From positions 62,001 to 126,000 of IMG/VR virus record IMGVR_UViG_3300017917_001336: a DNA stretch of 64,000 nucleotides, one strand, 5' to 3'. The notes under the pieces were generated by a model, which was not told the origin of the DNA, did no database searches, and saw only the letters and a program-made list of their open reading frames with translations. Shown here one piece after another: positions 53,858 to 60,496 of the stretch. Position numbers and translations under genes: made by a program. The stretch comes from a virus. The stretch's first letter is position 1. Every line of letters starts with the position of its first letter.

Positions 53858-53882
53858 CAGGAGGCATCACCGATGCTATAAT
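53854..53882 (+). promoter_or_regulatory. Consensus promoter, leaderless arrangement
   Basis: TTGACA, 17 bp ending TGC, TATAAT, then 6 nt to the ATG at 53889. Overlaps the stop of the upstream gene. Confidence 0.85.
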
Positions 53883-53888
53883 AACGAC

Positions 53889-54134
53889 ATGAATGAACAA
53901 CCAGAATACAATAACGAAGAAGAGGCTGAAGTAGCCCAAATCTTATCTATAACCCGTAGTATGGCGGCTGTTAATAAAGTGCAAGAAGCACTAGCCAAAC
54001 AACGTCTGCTACCTAGTCTGGAAGAATGTGAGGAATGCGGCGAAGAAATTCCAAAAGAGCGACAACTTGCTATTAAAGGAGTTACCCGTTGCATCTATTG
54101 CCAAGAACTACTGGAACGAAAAGGTCGTGTGTGA
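53889..54134 (+). CDS. TraR/DksA-type zinc-finger protein
   Basis: 81 residues from ATG 53889, chosen because a consensus promoter ends 6 nt before it. Acidic N-terminus (NNEEEAEVAQILS), helix with AVNKVQEALAKQRLLPSLEE, then the zinc finger CEECGEEIPKERQLAIKGVT with RCIYCQELLER. DksA and TraR proteins bind the RNA polymerase secondary channel; a short TraR-like protein could redirect host transcription. Confidence 0.8.
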   Translation: MNEQPEYNNEEEAEVAQILSITRSMAAVNKVQEALAKQRLLPSLEECEECGEEIPKERQLAIKGVTRCIYCQELLERKGRV

Positions 54135-54595
54135 GCAAAACAATTTTTTACAAAAAGGTTGGCAGGCGCTATCAGCCTGTAGCAGAGTTTGACAATGAAT
54201 ATATGGACAGTTTTCCAAAAGGCAACCACTTGGTTATGTGTTATCCAGGAGGCCAATCTCGCAGGTTTAATATTGATCCTGCTTATGCCCCACTGATAGC
54301 AGCTGGTCGTGTTGCTGAAGATGCTATCAGCAAACATATCATGGAAGTTAGTTCATTGCGAGTTCCAGATAAGGAAAAGCCATTAACTGACGAACAACGC
54401 AATGCCTGGCAAGCATTTAGTAAAGCAATGGGCAAGGAAGTGTATGCCCTTGAATACTGCTCATACCGTGAAGCCGCCGAGCAAGGTGTAAAAGCTATGA
54501 TGGATGAAGCAGAGAAACTATTAGAAAACCCTGTCGTTCGCAAAGCATACGAACGATTCCTATTAATCTGTGAACTTACAAAGGAACACACATGA
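54131..54595 (+). CDS. Conserved T4-like phage protein, function unknown
   Basis: 154 residues from GTG 54131, overlapping the upstream stop by 4 bp. SKTIFYKKVGRRYQPVAEFD then MDSFPKGNHLVMCYPGGQSR and RFNIDPAYAPLIAAGRVAED is a signature I recall from unnamed cyanophage proteins. Helical C-terminus ENPVVRKAYERFLLICELTK. Function unknown. Confidence 0.76.
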   Translation: MSKTIFYKKVGRRYQPVAEFDNEYMDSFPKGNHLVMCYPGGQSRRFNIDPAYAPLIAAGRVAEDAISKHIMEVSSLRVPDKEKPLTDEQRNAWQAFSKAMGKEVYALEYCSYREAAEQGVKAMMDEAEKLLENPVVRKAYERFLLICELTKEHT

Positions 54596-54879
54596 AAGAA
54601 GTTTGGTTATTTTTAAAATGGAAGTGGGCAAAGTTTACCTTTGCTGACAAGTGTTGGTTTGGTGGCGCATTCCTGGTAGGTTCGGGAACATATGAAATGT
54701 GGACACATCCACAAGATCCAATCCCATTGAGGGTGCTTGTTGGATTTGGACTTTGGTTTACTGTTCTAACTAAATGGTTTATAGTTGATCAAATCAAAGA
54801 CCAATGGTTGAAATACAAAAAAGAAAAATCAGAGCTGTTTAACACAATTAAGGAGAGTGAACATGCAAGTAAGAGTTGA
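54592..54879 (+). CDS. Small membrane protein
   Basis: 95 residues. Hydrophobic segments CWFGGAFLVGSGTYEMW and LVGFGLWFTVLTKWFIV give two spans; the ends are lysine-rich. ATGA overlap upstream, 17-bp overlap downstream. Confidence 0.68.
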   Translation: MKEVWLFLKWKWAKFTFADKCWFGGAFLVGSGTYEMWTHPQDPIPLRVLVGFGLWFTVLTKWFIVDQIKDQWLKYKKEKSELFNTIKESEHASKS

Positions 54880-55069
54880 AGAAAACGCAGAAGATATTGG
54901 TAAGTGTGGTTGTGGCCGCAGTCCTACAGGTAAGTGTATTGGTCTCCATACACTAACTGAACAACAATGGATTGAAGGCAAAACACAAATCCTTGCTAAC
55001 ATTGCTATTGGCAGAACTAATATTGGTATTGAAAAACCCGTTGGGGAGCCGGACGATGAAGTGGTTTGA
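54863..55069 (+). CDS. CDGSH-like iron-sulfur protein
   Basis: 68 residues from ATG 54863 (AAGGAG upstream). KCGCGRSPTGKCIGLHTLTE matches the short CDGSH-type layout C-x-C-x2-S-...-C-x-G-x-H, although aspartate of the canonical CDG is replaced. Such motifs bind a 2Fe-2S cluster. Small CDGSH-like proteins are common in T4-like phages. Confidence 0.7.
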   Translation: MQVRVEENAEDIGKCGCGRSPTGKCIGLHTLTEQQWIEGKTQILANIAIGRTNIGIEKPVGEPDDEVV

Positions 55070-55391
55070 CAAATGGTTTTATAAACAAGCCAAAAAGGCT
55101 TGGGACAACAAAGACCAATATGAAGAAGAAAGTAATTACGTCTTAAGTGCAAAAGAAGCTAGGAGTCTAAAAATGGGAACAATGGGTGCAGTACAAATTG
55201 ATAGAGGCCGCGCAGAAGGCGAAGATCGGATTAGTTTTGAACTAACATCAGCAGTTGGCGGACGCATTCTTAATGTACGCAGATATGATCAGCGTAAAGA
55301 TCAGCATGATCAACAAACCTATGTAATTCCTAGCGGCGAAGATGTAGGTGCTAGAGTAGCTAAAATTTTGAACTTGGAATTGCTTAAATAA
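55056..55391 (+). CDS. Small protein, function unknown
   Basis: 111 residues from ATG 55056, overlapping the CDGSH-like gene by 14 bp. Basic N-terminus (KWFDKWFYKQAKKAWDNKDQ), then a beta-rich part GGRILNVRRYDQRKDQHDQQ and IPSGEDVGARVAKILNLE. Function unknown. Confidence 0.64.
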   Translation: MKWFDKWFYKQAKKAWDNKDQYEEESNYVLSAKEARSLKMGTMGAVQIDRGRAEGEDRISFELTSAVGGRILNVRRYDQRKDQHDQQTYVIPSGEDVGARVAKILNLELLK

Positions 55392-55414
55392 ACTATCCTT
55401 TCTGGAGAATCATA

Positions 55415-55774
55415 ATGGAAGAAGTTCTATTGTACGTGATTGCACTTGGTTTTGCATTTTGGTTAGGTTGGCATCTTAGAAGCATCGTAATGATAGCCAA
55501 TTTAGCAACCAATCCCGATAAAGTTATTAAGATGCTTGAAAAAATCAAAGAAATTAATGCCGCCGAAGCAGACGGAAAAGATGCATCAGAGCTCGAAGGA
55601 ACAGAAATTGCACCAGAGCAAGTAGGAAACGTATGGTATGCTTATGCAAAAGATTCTGGACAATTCCTTGGTCAAGGTCCAACATTTGAAGATGCGCTCA
55701 AAATGGCCGCCGAACGATTTCCTAATAAAAAGTTTTGGTGTAAAAAACCAAAAGAAGTTAGCCATAACACTTGA
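55415..55774 (+). CDS. Membrane-anchored small protein
   Basis: 119 residues. One N-terminal membrane helix (LLYVIALGFAFWLGWHL), then a soluble domain ending NVWYAYAKDSGQFLGQGPTF with EDALKMAAERFPNKKFW, a fold common in small phage proteins. Ribosome binding site TGGAGA. Its end overlaps the next promoter. Confidence 0.68.
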   Translation: MEEVLLYVIALGFAFWLGWHLRSIVMIANLATNPDKVIKMLEKIKEINAAEADGKDASELEGTEIAPEQVGNVWYAYAKDSGQFLGQGPTFEDALKMAAERFPNKKFWCKKPKEVSHNT

Positions 55775-55799
55775 TAAAATTTTTATATTGTAATATACT
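55771..55799 (+). promoter_or_regulatory. Sigma70-type promoter for the winged-helix-like gene
   Basis: TTGATA, 17 bp, TATACT, with a 45-nt leader before the ATG at 55846. Confidence 0.7.
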
Positions 55800-55845
55800 G
55801 TGTATAGCTGTTGAATTACAGCATAATCTAAAAAGAGGAAACAAT

Positions 55846-56118
55846 ATGAAATTTTTTAATCCAGAAACTAAGACTTACAAAGTGTTTAACGCATTGTATA
55901 ATGGCGATGCTCTAACCCAATCACAAGCTGAAAAGCGTTTTGGTGTTAAGAACCTAGGTGCCGAAGTTAGCCGTATCCGTCACAATGGTTACGCTGTTTA
56001 TGCAAACACACGTAAGGCAGGTAACGGTGTTCAAGTTACTGAGTATGTTATGGGTAAGCCAAGCCGTGAAATCGTTGCTCTAGGCTACAAAGCTAAGGCA
56101 ATGGGTATCACTCTTTAA
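55846..56118 (+). CDS. Winged-helix DNA-binding-like protein
   Basis: 90 residues from ATG 55846 (AGAGGAAAC upstream). YKVFNALYNGDALTQSQAEK then RFGVKNLGAEVSRIRHNGYA and VYANTRKAGNGVQVTEYVMG reads as a winged helix: helix pair, recognition helix, beta wing. Short single-domain proteins of this type occur in T4-like phages, probably as regulators. It has its own promoter and terminator, indicating strong separate expression. Confidence 0.76.
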   Translation: MKFFNPETKTYKVFNALYNGDALTQSQAEKRFGVKNLGAEVSRIRHNGYAVYANTRKAGNGVQVTEYVMGKPSREIVALGYKAKAMGITL

Positions 56119-56126
56119 TTAAGAGA

Positions 56127-56140
56127 GGTTAGGCCTAACC
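56127..56140. repeat. Perfect 14-bp palindrome
   Basis: GGTTAGGCCTAACC just after the winged-helix-like gene; possible operator or part of its 3' structure. Confidence 0.6.
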
Positions 56141-56146
56141 AACTCA

Positions 56147-56175
56147 AAAAGCCCCACATGCTTGGGGCTTTTTTT
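56147..56175 (+). terminator. Rho-independent terminator after the winged-helix-like gene
   Basis: AGCCCCA / TGGGGCT stem around a CATGCT-type loop, followed by seven T. Confidence 0.92.
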
Positions 56176-56186
56176 ATACATACAGT

Positions 56187-56477
56187 ATGATAATAGACTT
56201 TTTTAAACCTACTATAGATTGGATACGCGATGACTGGACTAGTAACCCATTTCGCTTTTGTATTGAGGTATTGGCTTGGGCAATCTCAATTGGCTGTAGC
56301 ATCACTATGGCTGTCACTGTCCCTAACCCGCCTCTTCTTGCTTTATATCCTGTGTGGATCACTGGCTGTGCTATGTATGCTTGGGCTAGTTATACTAGGA
56401 AATCATTTGGCATGTTGGCTAACTACATCTTGTTAACAACTATCGACACAATCGGATTGATAAGGATGTTAACATGA
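56187..56477 (+). CDS. Conserved membrane protein
   Basis: 96 residues, about three spans: IEVLAWAISIGCSITMAV, ALYPVWITGCAMYAWASY, NYILLTTIDTIGLIRML. The pattern DW-SNPFRF-IEVLAWA recurs in unnamed proteins of aquatic T4-like phages. Overlaps the next gene by 4 bp. Confidence 0.74.
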   Translation: MIIDFFKPTIDWIRDDWTSNPFRFCIEVLAWAISIGCSITMAVTVPNPPLLALYPVWITGCAMYAWASYTRKSFGMLANYILLTTIDTIGLIRMLT

Positions 56478-56656
56478 AGTTGAATGAAATTTATGGAAGT
56501 GTCGATGGTAAAGTTTTTAAAGTTGTAGCCATCTATAATCCTAATGAAGAAAACGACCCTTGGGTTGAATTTATTAACACAGACACAGAGCAAAAATACT
56601 CATGCAGACAAGAAGCATTCTTACTGCGATACTCATTATTGCCGCAACCTCGTTAA
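56474..56656 (+). CDS. Small protein, function unknown
   Basis: 60 residues (KVFKVVAIYNPNEENDPWVE, FINTDTEQKYSCRQEAFLLR), a small beta barrel by pattern. ATGA overlap upstream; overlaps the lipoprotein gene by 55 bp. Confidence 0.64.
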   Translation: MKLNEIYGSVDGKVFKVVAIYNPNEENDPWVEFINTDTEQKYSCRQEAFLLRYSLLPQPR

Positions 56657-56832
56657 ACGGCTGTGCCGTCTATACTGTTGCTAGTGTAGGTAGTTATGCA
56701 ACCACGGGCAAAGGTATTGGTGATCATGTTGGATCAGCAGTATCAGGCGGCGATTGCAACTTAATCAAACATACAGTTAATGGAAAATATGTTTGCGAAA
56801 TGCCTGTTGTCTATAATCGCAATGGATTCTAA
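56602..56832 (+). CDS. Small lipoprotein
   Basis: 76 residues. A signal peptide MQTRSILTAILIIAATSLNG ends in a lipobox (L-N-G-C, Cys 21), so the mature protein is about 56 residues with a lipid-anchored N-terminus. A Gly-rich middle (YATTGKGIGDHVGSAVSGGD) and two later cysteines follow. Phage lipoproteins may act in superinfection exclusion or lysis. It largely overlaps the previous gene in another frame. Confidence 0.75.
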   Translation: MQTRSILTAILIIAATSLNGCAVYTVASVGSYATTGKGIGDHVGSAVSGGDCNLIKHTVNGKYVCEMPVVYNRNGF

Positions 56833-56839
56833 ATAAATA
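56832..56839 (+). promoter_or_regulatory. T4-type late promoter AATAAATA
   Basis: Late box 19 nt before the ATG at 56859, adjoining the lipoprotein stop. Confidence 0.62.
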
Positions 56840-56858
56840 CAGAATCGAGGATAACATT

Positions 56859-57107
56859 ATGTCATTTCAATATACAGTATGGGCTAGAAGTCCAAGTTTA
56901 CAACAAGAAGTTAGAGAGTTTAATTTAACAGGCGGCCAAAACAATCCGTACCCAGATCAAAATGCAGCTAATCAAGCCGCTGGATCACTTGTTAACCGTT
57001 TAAATACAGAACGTTATCTACACACAGCAGATTGGCAACCTTTGGTAAAGTACGAAGAACTTGGTATCCAAACCTTTATCAATGCAATGAACAATCGAGT
57101 TCTTTAA
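56859..57107 (+). CDS. Small late protein, function unknown
   Basis: 82 residues (YTVWARSPSLQQEVREFNLT, NAANQAAGSLVNRLNTER). Late box upstream; convergent overlap of 29 bp with the - strand gene. Confidence 0.66.
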   Translation: MSFQYTVWARSPSLQQEVREFNLTGGQNNPYPDQNAANQAAGSLVNRLNTERYLHTADWQPLVKYEELGIQTFINAMNNRVL

Positions 57108-57306
57108 TATATTCTGTTCTTAAAATACGCTCAGCTTTTTTGTTGTCTTGCGTATAATACAATCGTGGGTCACCCCACCCAAACATTTCGCATACCCATT
57201 CTCCTAAATATTTGGATTGGCAGTTATTAAACGCATACCAAAATAGGAGTTTATCTAACTCTTTTGTAGTTAGATAATGGGTAGTGTTAGTCATATAATG
57301 TTCCAT
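57079..57306 (-). CDS. Small protein on the - strand, probably late
   Basis: 75 residues from ATG 57306. YLTTKELDKLLFWYAFNNCQ then EWVCEMFGWGDPRLYYTQDN. A TGTAAATA box lies 5 nt upstream on this strand (57312-57319). No ribosome binding site is evident. Convergent with the gene at 56859. Confidence 0.55.
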   Translation of the reverse strand: MEHYMTNTTHYLTTKELDKLLFWYAFNNCQSKYLGEWVCEMFGWGDPRLYYTQDNKKAERILRTEYIKELDCSLH

Positions 57307-57311
57307 AATAA

Positions 57312-57319
57312 TATTTACA
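57312..57319 (-). promoter_or_regulatory. Late-type promoter TGTAAATA on the - strand
   Basis: Box 5 nt upstream of the ATG at 57306. Confidence 0.45.
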
Positions 57320-57326
57320 TTTGAAC

Positions 57327-57355
57327 TTGACAATTTAGCCTAATGGTACTATAAT
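57327..57355 (+). promoter_or_regulatory. Consensus sigma70-type promoter
   Basis: TTGACA, 17 bp, TATAAT; 30 nt before the ATG at 57386. Confidence 0.85.
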
Positions 57356-57385
57356 ACAAACTGTATTAACTAATTAAGGCTCACA

Positions 57386-58516
57386 ATGAAATTTGCATTC
57401 CAATACGAAGATGTAGTTAAAAAACCAAACCCAATGGTTAAGATTAATCCTCTTAAGCGTGGCTCTGGTAAGACTGTTAACTTACAAGATCGTGTAGATA
57501 CTCTTAATAAGAGTGCCGCTTGGAAGAAAACTATCAAAGCGTGGAACAATCAAAGTAAGCAGTTTGACCTAACACGACTTCCTAAAGTATCTATGGAAGA
57601 ATTAGGTGTACTAGACATTGACGAAGACATCCAACGTGCATTAGATGACAAACATTGTGCTAACAAAATTGCCAATCCAGATTTGTTTGATCCAGCATTG
57701 CTTCAGCCTGTAGTTTGTATTAAAACATCTAAAGGCAAGTTTATCAGTATTGATACACAACATACTGTCAGCACTATTGCTGCATTAATTGATGCCGGAC
57801 TTGTTCCAGGTGTTAAGAACTGGAAAACATTTAAGTATCCATTTACATACATTGAAACTGACAACCTTGCTTATGCTCGCCGAGCATTTGGCATTCTCAA
57901 CGGCAAGGGTAAGAAGAAACAGTCTGCCTATCAGGACTTGCGTAATGCTGTCTTTACAATCCGTATCGATAAAGATAAAACAGATTCAGACGAAGTTGCT
58001 CTTGAAAGGAAAGTTGCTATTGCAGAAAAGCATAATTGCTTTCCTGTAGAAGTAGATAGCGATTTGTCAAAGTATCCAGGAACATTTACTAACATTGCTA
58101 CATTCAAAACTCTTAACGAAGATGAGCTCGAAGTATCGTGTGGGTGGCATGATAAGTACTTCCACTATGAAAACGTTCACGTTAGTTTGTTCTTTATCTT
58201 CCGAGACTTGTGCCGACAGTTTGGTAGTGCAAAACTAAAAATTACTCCTAAGTTACAAGAAGAACTTGCCGCATTAGTGCAAAGCTGTTTTGGTAACTTG
58301 TCACAGTTCCAAGAATCAGTAACAGAAGCACATCGCCGTTGGACTGAAAAGCGTTATGGATATCAGGCTAACTGGGACGATGATGCGTATGCTTGTGCAT
58401 TGATTCAACTTTATCAACACTTTGGTGGTAAGGAAAAAGTTGCTCCTACCTTACTAGATCACTTTGACGGACTCATTGAGTTCTTTGATGAAGACATTTT
58501 AAACTTAGCAGACTAA
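57386..58516 (+). CDS. ParB/Srx-like nuclease-domain protein
   Basis: 376 residues. VVCIKTSKGKFISIDTQHTV near residue 110 resembles the core of ParB-type N-terminal domains, where DGxHR is replaced by DTQHT. The N-terminus (PMVKINPLKRGSGKTVNLQD) supplies the usual preceding strand. The rest is helical and charged. Phages carry many ParB-like proteins of unknown target. It has its own consensus promoter and overlaps the next gene by 1 bp. Confidence 0.68.
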   Translation: MKFAFQYEDVVKKPNPMVKINPLKRGSGKTVNLQDRVDTLNKSAAWKKTIKAWNNQSKQFDLTRLPKVSMEELGVLDIDEDIQRALDDKHCANKIANPDLFDPALLQPVVCIKTSKGKFISIDTQHTVSTIAALIDAGLVPGVKNWKTFKYPFTYIETDNLAYARRAFGILNGKGKKKQSAYQDLRNAVFTIRIDKDKTDSDEVALERKVAIAEKHNCFPVEVDSDLSKYPGTFTNIATFKTLNEDELEVSCGWHDKYFHYENVHVSLFFIFRDLCRQFGSAKLKITPKLQEELAALVQSCFGNLSQFQESVTEAHRRWTEKRYGYQANWDDDAYACALIQLYQHFGGKEKVAPTLLDHFDGLIEFFDEDILNLAD

Positions 58517-58860
58517 TGTATCATTTTTACTTAATCCAGTCACTAGGCGGCCGAGCAGGTTTTGGTATCGCGCAGGACATCAAAGAACGCAATAAACAAT
58601 ACTGCTCTCATGCAGGCGGTATTGTCAACATGCACGTCTATACTGGATTAAGGGCACACGCTAAGGCTTTAGAACGCACAATTAAAACTCAGTACGTTGA
58701 TAATATCTGGATAATTGAAGATTGGAAAACAGAATGGTTAAATGATTCTGTTCCAATGGAAGTTCTTAAAAAATATGTTGATGATCTAATAAAAGAACGT
58801 CACTTTAAGTTAAAATGCATCGCTCAAGATTGGAACTTCTTACAAGACATTCCTGAGTAA
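58516..58860 (+). CDS. GIY-YIG-like nuclease-type protein
   Basis: 114 residues. FYLIQSLGGRAGFGIAQDIK then ERNKQYCSHAGGIVNMHVY has the strand-turn-strand of a GIY-YIG domain (YLIQ ... FGIA), arginine of ERNKQY and the glutamate of ALERTIKTQY. Residues for catalysis are present in order but the GIY and YIG words are degenerate. Second GIY-YIG-type gene in the window. Confidence 0.66.
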   Translation: MYHFYLIQSLGGRAGFGIAQDIKERNKQYCSHAGGIVNMHVYTGLRAHAKALERTIKTQYVDNIWIIEDWKTEWLNDSVPMEVLKKYVDDLIKERHFKLKCIAQDWNFLQDIPE

Positions 58861-58863
58861 ATA
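58856..58863 (+). promoter_or_regulatory. Late promoter AGTAAATA
   Basis: Box 4 nt before the ATG at 58868, overlapping the upstream stop. Confidence 0.5.
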
Positions 58864-58867
58864 CTTT

Positions 58868-59686
58868 ATGAGAGTTCTAATCACCGGCCATGAAGGATTC
58901 ATAGGTCGTAATATGCTTGCCTGGTGTGCAGCAGAAGAAGGTTGGGAAGTTGACGGGTATGAATGGCATCCTGTTGAGCGTCCTGATGTCCGAGAATATG
59001 ATTGGGTAATTCACCTGGGTGCTATTGCTGATATGACGTTTACAGACGTTGATCAGATAATGAAACAAAACTATGAGTTCAGCCAGTGGCTTTTTGACGA
59101 GTGCAACAAACACGGTGTAAACCTACAATATGCAAGTTCTAGTTCTGTTTATGGCGACACTAATGATTTTAGTGAACACGCAGCATGCCACCCACAAACA
59201 CCTTATGCGTGGAGCAAATACCTATTTGATCGTTGGTGGCCACAACAGCGTGTAAAAATTATGGTTCAAGGATTCCGTTACTTTAATGTATACGGAAAAT
59301 GGATGCACTTACGAGGTAATCGCGCTAATGCTATAGTTAAATGGCGTAATCAAGCTCGTAAAGAAGGTAAGATTACAGTATGGGAAAATGCTGAACATAT
59401 TAAACGTGATTGGACTTGGGTAGGCGATGTTTGCCGTCTGCACATTGATTTTATCAAACACGTAAATGGATCCGGTATTTGGAACTGTGGCGCAGGTCTT
59501 GCTCATTCATTTTTAGATATTGCTGAAGAAATAGCAGAACAAGAGGGTGTTGAAATAGAGTTTATTCCTGTTCCAGACGAAGAGAAAACCCGCTTTAGAC
59601 ATAAAACTAAAGCAGATTTAACTAATCTTAAAGCAACCATAGGTAAACGAAAGTGGCTCAACGTATTTGAGTTTCTAGCTCAGTAA
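58868..59686 (+). CDS. NAD-dependent sugar epimerase (HldD-like)
   Basis: 272 residues. Extended short-chain dehydrogenase: the Rossmann loop is VLITGHEGFIGRNM, HLGAIADMTFTD follows, and the catalytic YASSSSVYGD ... TPYAWSKYLFD gives Y-x-x-x-K near residues 116-120. The pattern resembles ADP-L-glycero-D-manno-heptose-6-epimerase, which alters lipopolysaccharide core sugars, more than general UDP-glucose epimerases. Likely use is changing the host surface or a phage glycan; the substrate is inferred. Confidence 0.82.
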   Translation: MRVLITGHEGFIGRNMLAWCAAEEGWEVDGYEWHPVERPDVREYDWVIHLGAIADMTFTDVDQIMKQNYEFSQWLFDECNKHGVNLQYASSSSVYGDTNDFSEHAACHPQTPYAWSKYLFDRWWPQQRVKIMVQGFRYFNVYGKWMHLRGNRANAIVKWRNQARKEGKITVWENAEHIKRDWTWVGDVCRLHIDFIKHVNGSGIWNCGAGLAHSFLDIAEEIAEQEGVEIEFIPVPDEEKTRFRHKTKADLTNLKATIGKRKWLNVFEFLAQ

Positions 59687-59690
59687 TTCT

Positions 59691-59698
59691 AATAAATA
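59691..59698 (+). promoter_or_regulatory. T4-type late promoter AATAAATA
   Basis: Late box 23 nt before the ATG at 59722. Confidence 0.62.
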
Positions 59699-59721
59699 TA
59701 GTATTAACTGAGTCGTTTACT

Positions 59722-60495
59722 ATGAGAGCAAAACAATTTTTACCTGAAGCACCGTTAGGCATTAGTCAAAAACGCCCTTCACGTCAAGGAAGTCGTCCAG
59801 AGCGCGGACACGAGCCTGTAGAGCGTTATACTACCACTAAGGAAGAATGGAGCCAAAAGTATAAAAATAGCATTAATTGTAGTCACCCTAAAGGTTTTAG
59901 CCAAAAGGCTCACTGTGCAGGTAAGAAGAAGCATAACGAATCTGCTGACATGGAAATGACTTGCCCAGATTGCGGAATGTGTGAAACACACGGCGACCAC
60001 ATGATGGAAGTTAAACAACGTCTTGATGCTAAATGCTGGAAAGGTAAACACAAAGAAGGCACAAAAATTAAAGGTGGTGTTCGTGTAAACAACTGTGTAC
60101 CTAACGAAAGTTTATCAGAAGGTAAAACACAAAAACAAGAAACACCTAAGCCACGTAACTTTGTGGCAAAGAACGCTATCAATACAGGTGCAGGCGCACA
60201 CAAAGATAAAAAGAAAGCAGCTAAACAAGGTGATGTTAAGCATAAAGGTAAGATGATGGATCTTGCTGAAATGGAAGACATTTTAGAAAAAGCAAGTCTT
60301 AAACTATGTAAGAGCTCAACACCAGACGAAGATTTAGGTGCTAGTAATCTAGCTTCATGTAAGTCACAAGGATTACGTGCCCGTGACGGAAACAAATCGC
60401 ATAAGTTAGGAAAAACTAAAAAGAGTCGTGTGAAGGTTGGCGGTCACAAGATCAAAGGCAACAAATACGGCGGCCCGTTACCTGACTGGAGTTAA
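59722..60495 (+). CDS. Basic candidate internal head protein
   Basis: 257 residues, strongly basic. N-terminus MRAKQFLPEAPLGISQ has LPE, fitting the prohead protease consensus. Cysteine-bearing segments INCSHPKGFSQKAHCAGKKK and CWKGKHKEGTKIKGGVRVNN recur in proteins of aquatic T4-like phages; MEMTCPDCGMCETHGDHMME could bind zinc. The C-terminus is lysine- and glycine-rich (KVGGHKIKGNKYGGPLPDWS). A DNA-binding, capsid-packaged protein is the best reading. Confidence 0.66.
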   Translation: MRAKQFLPEAPLGISQKRPSRQGSRPERGHEPVERYTTTKEEWSQKYKNSINCSHPKGFSQKAHCAGKKKHNESADMEMTCPDCGMCETHGDHMMEVKQRLDAKCWKGKHKEGTKIKGGVRVNNCVPNESLSEGKTQKQETPKPRNFVAKNAINTGAGAHKDKKKAAKQGDVKHKGKMMDLAEMEDILEKASLKLCKSSTPDEDLGASNLASCKSQGLRARDGNKSHKLGKTKKSRVKVGGHKIKGNKYGGPLPDWS

Positions 60496-60496
60496 G

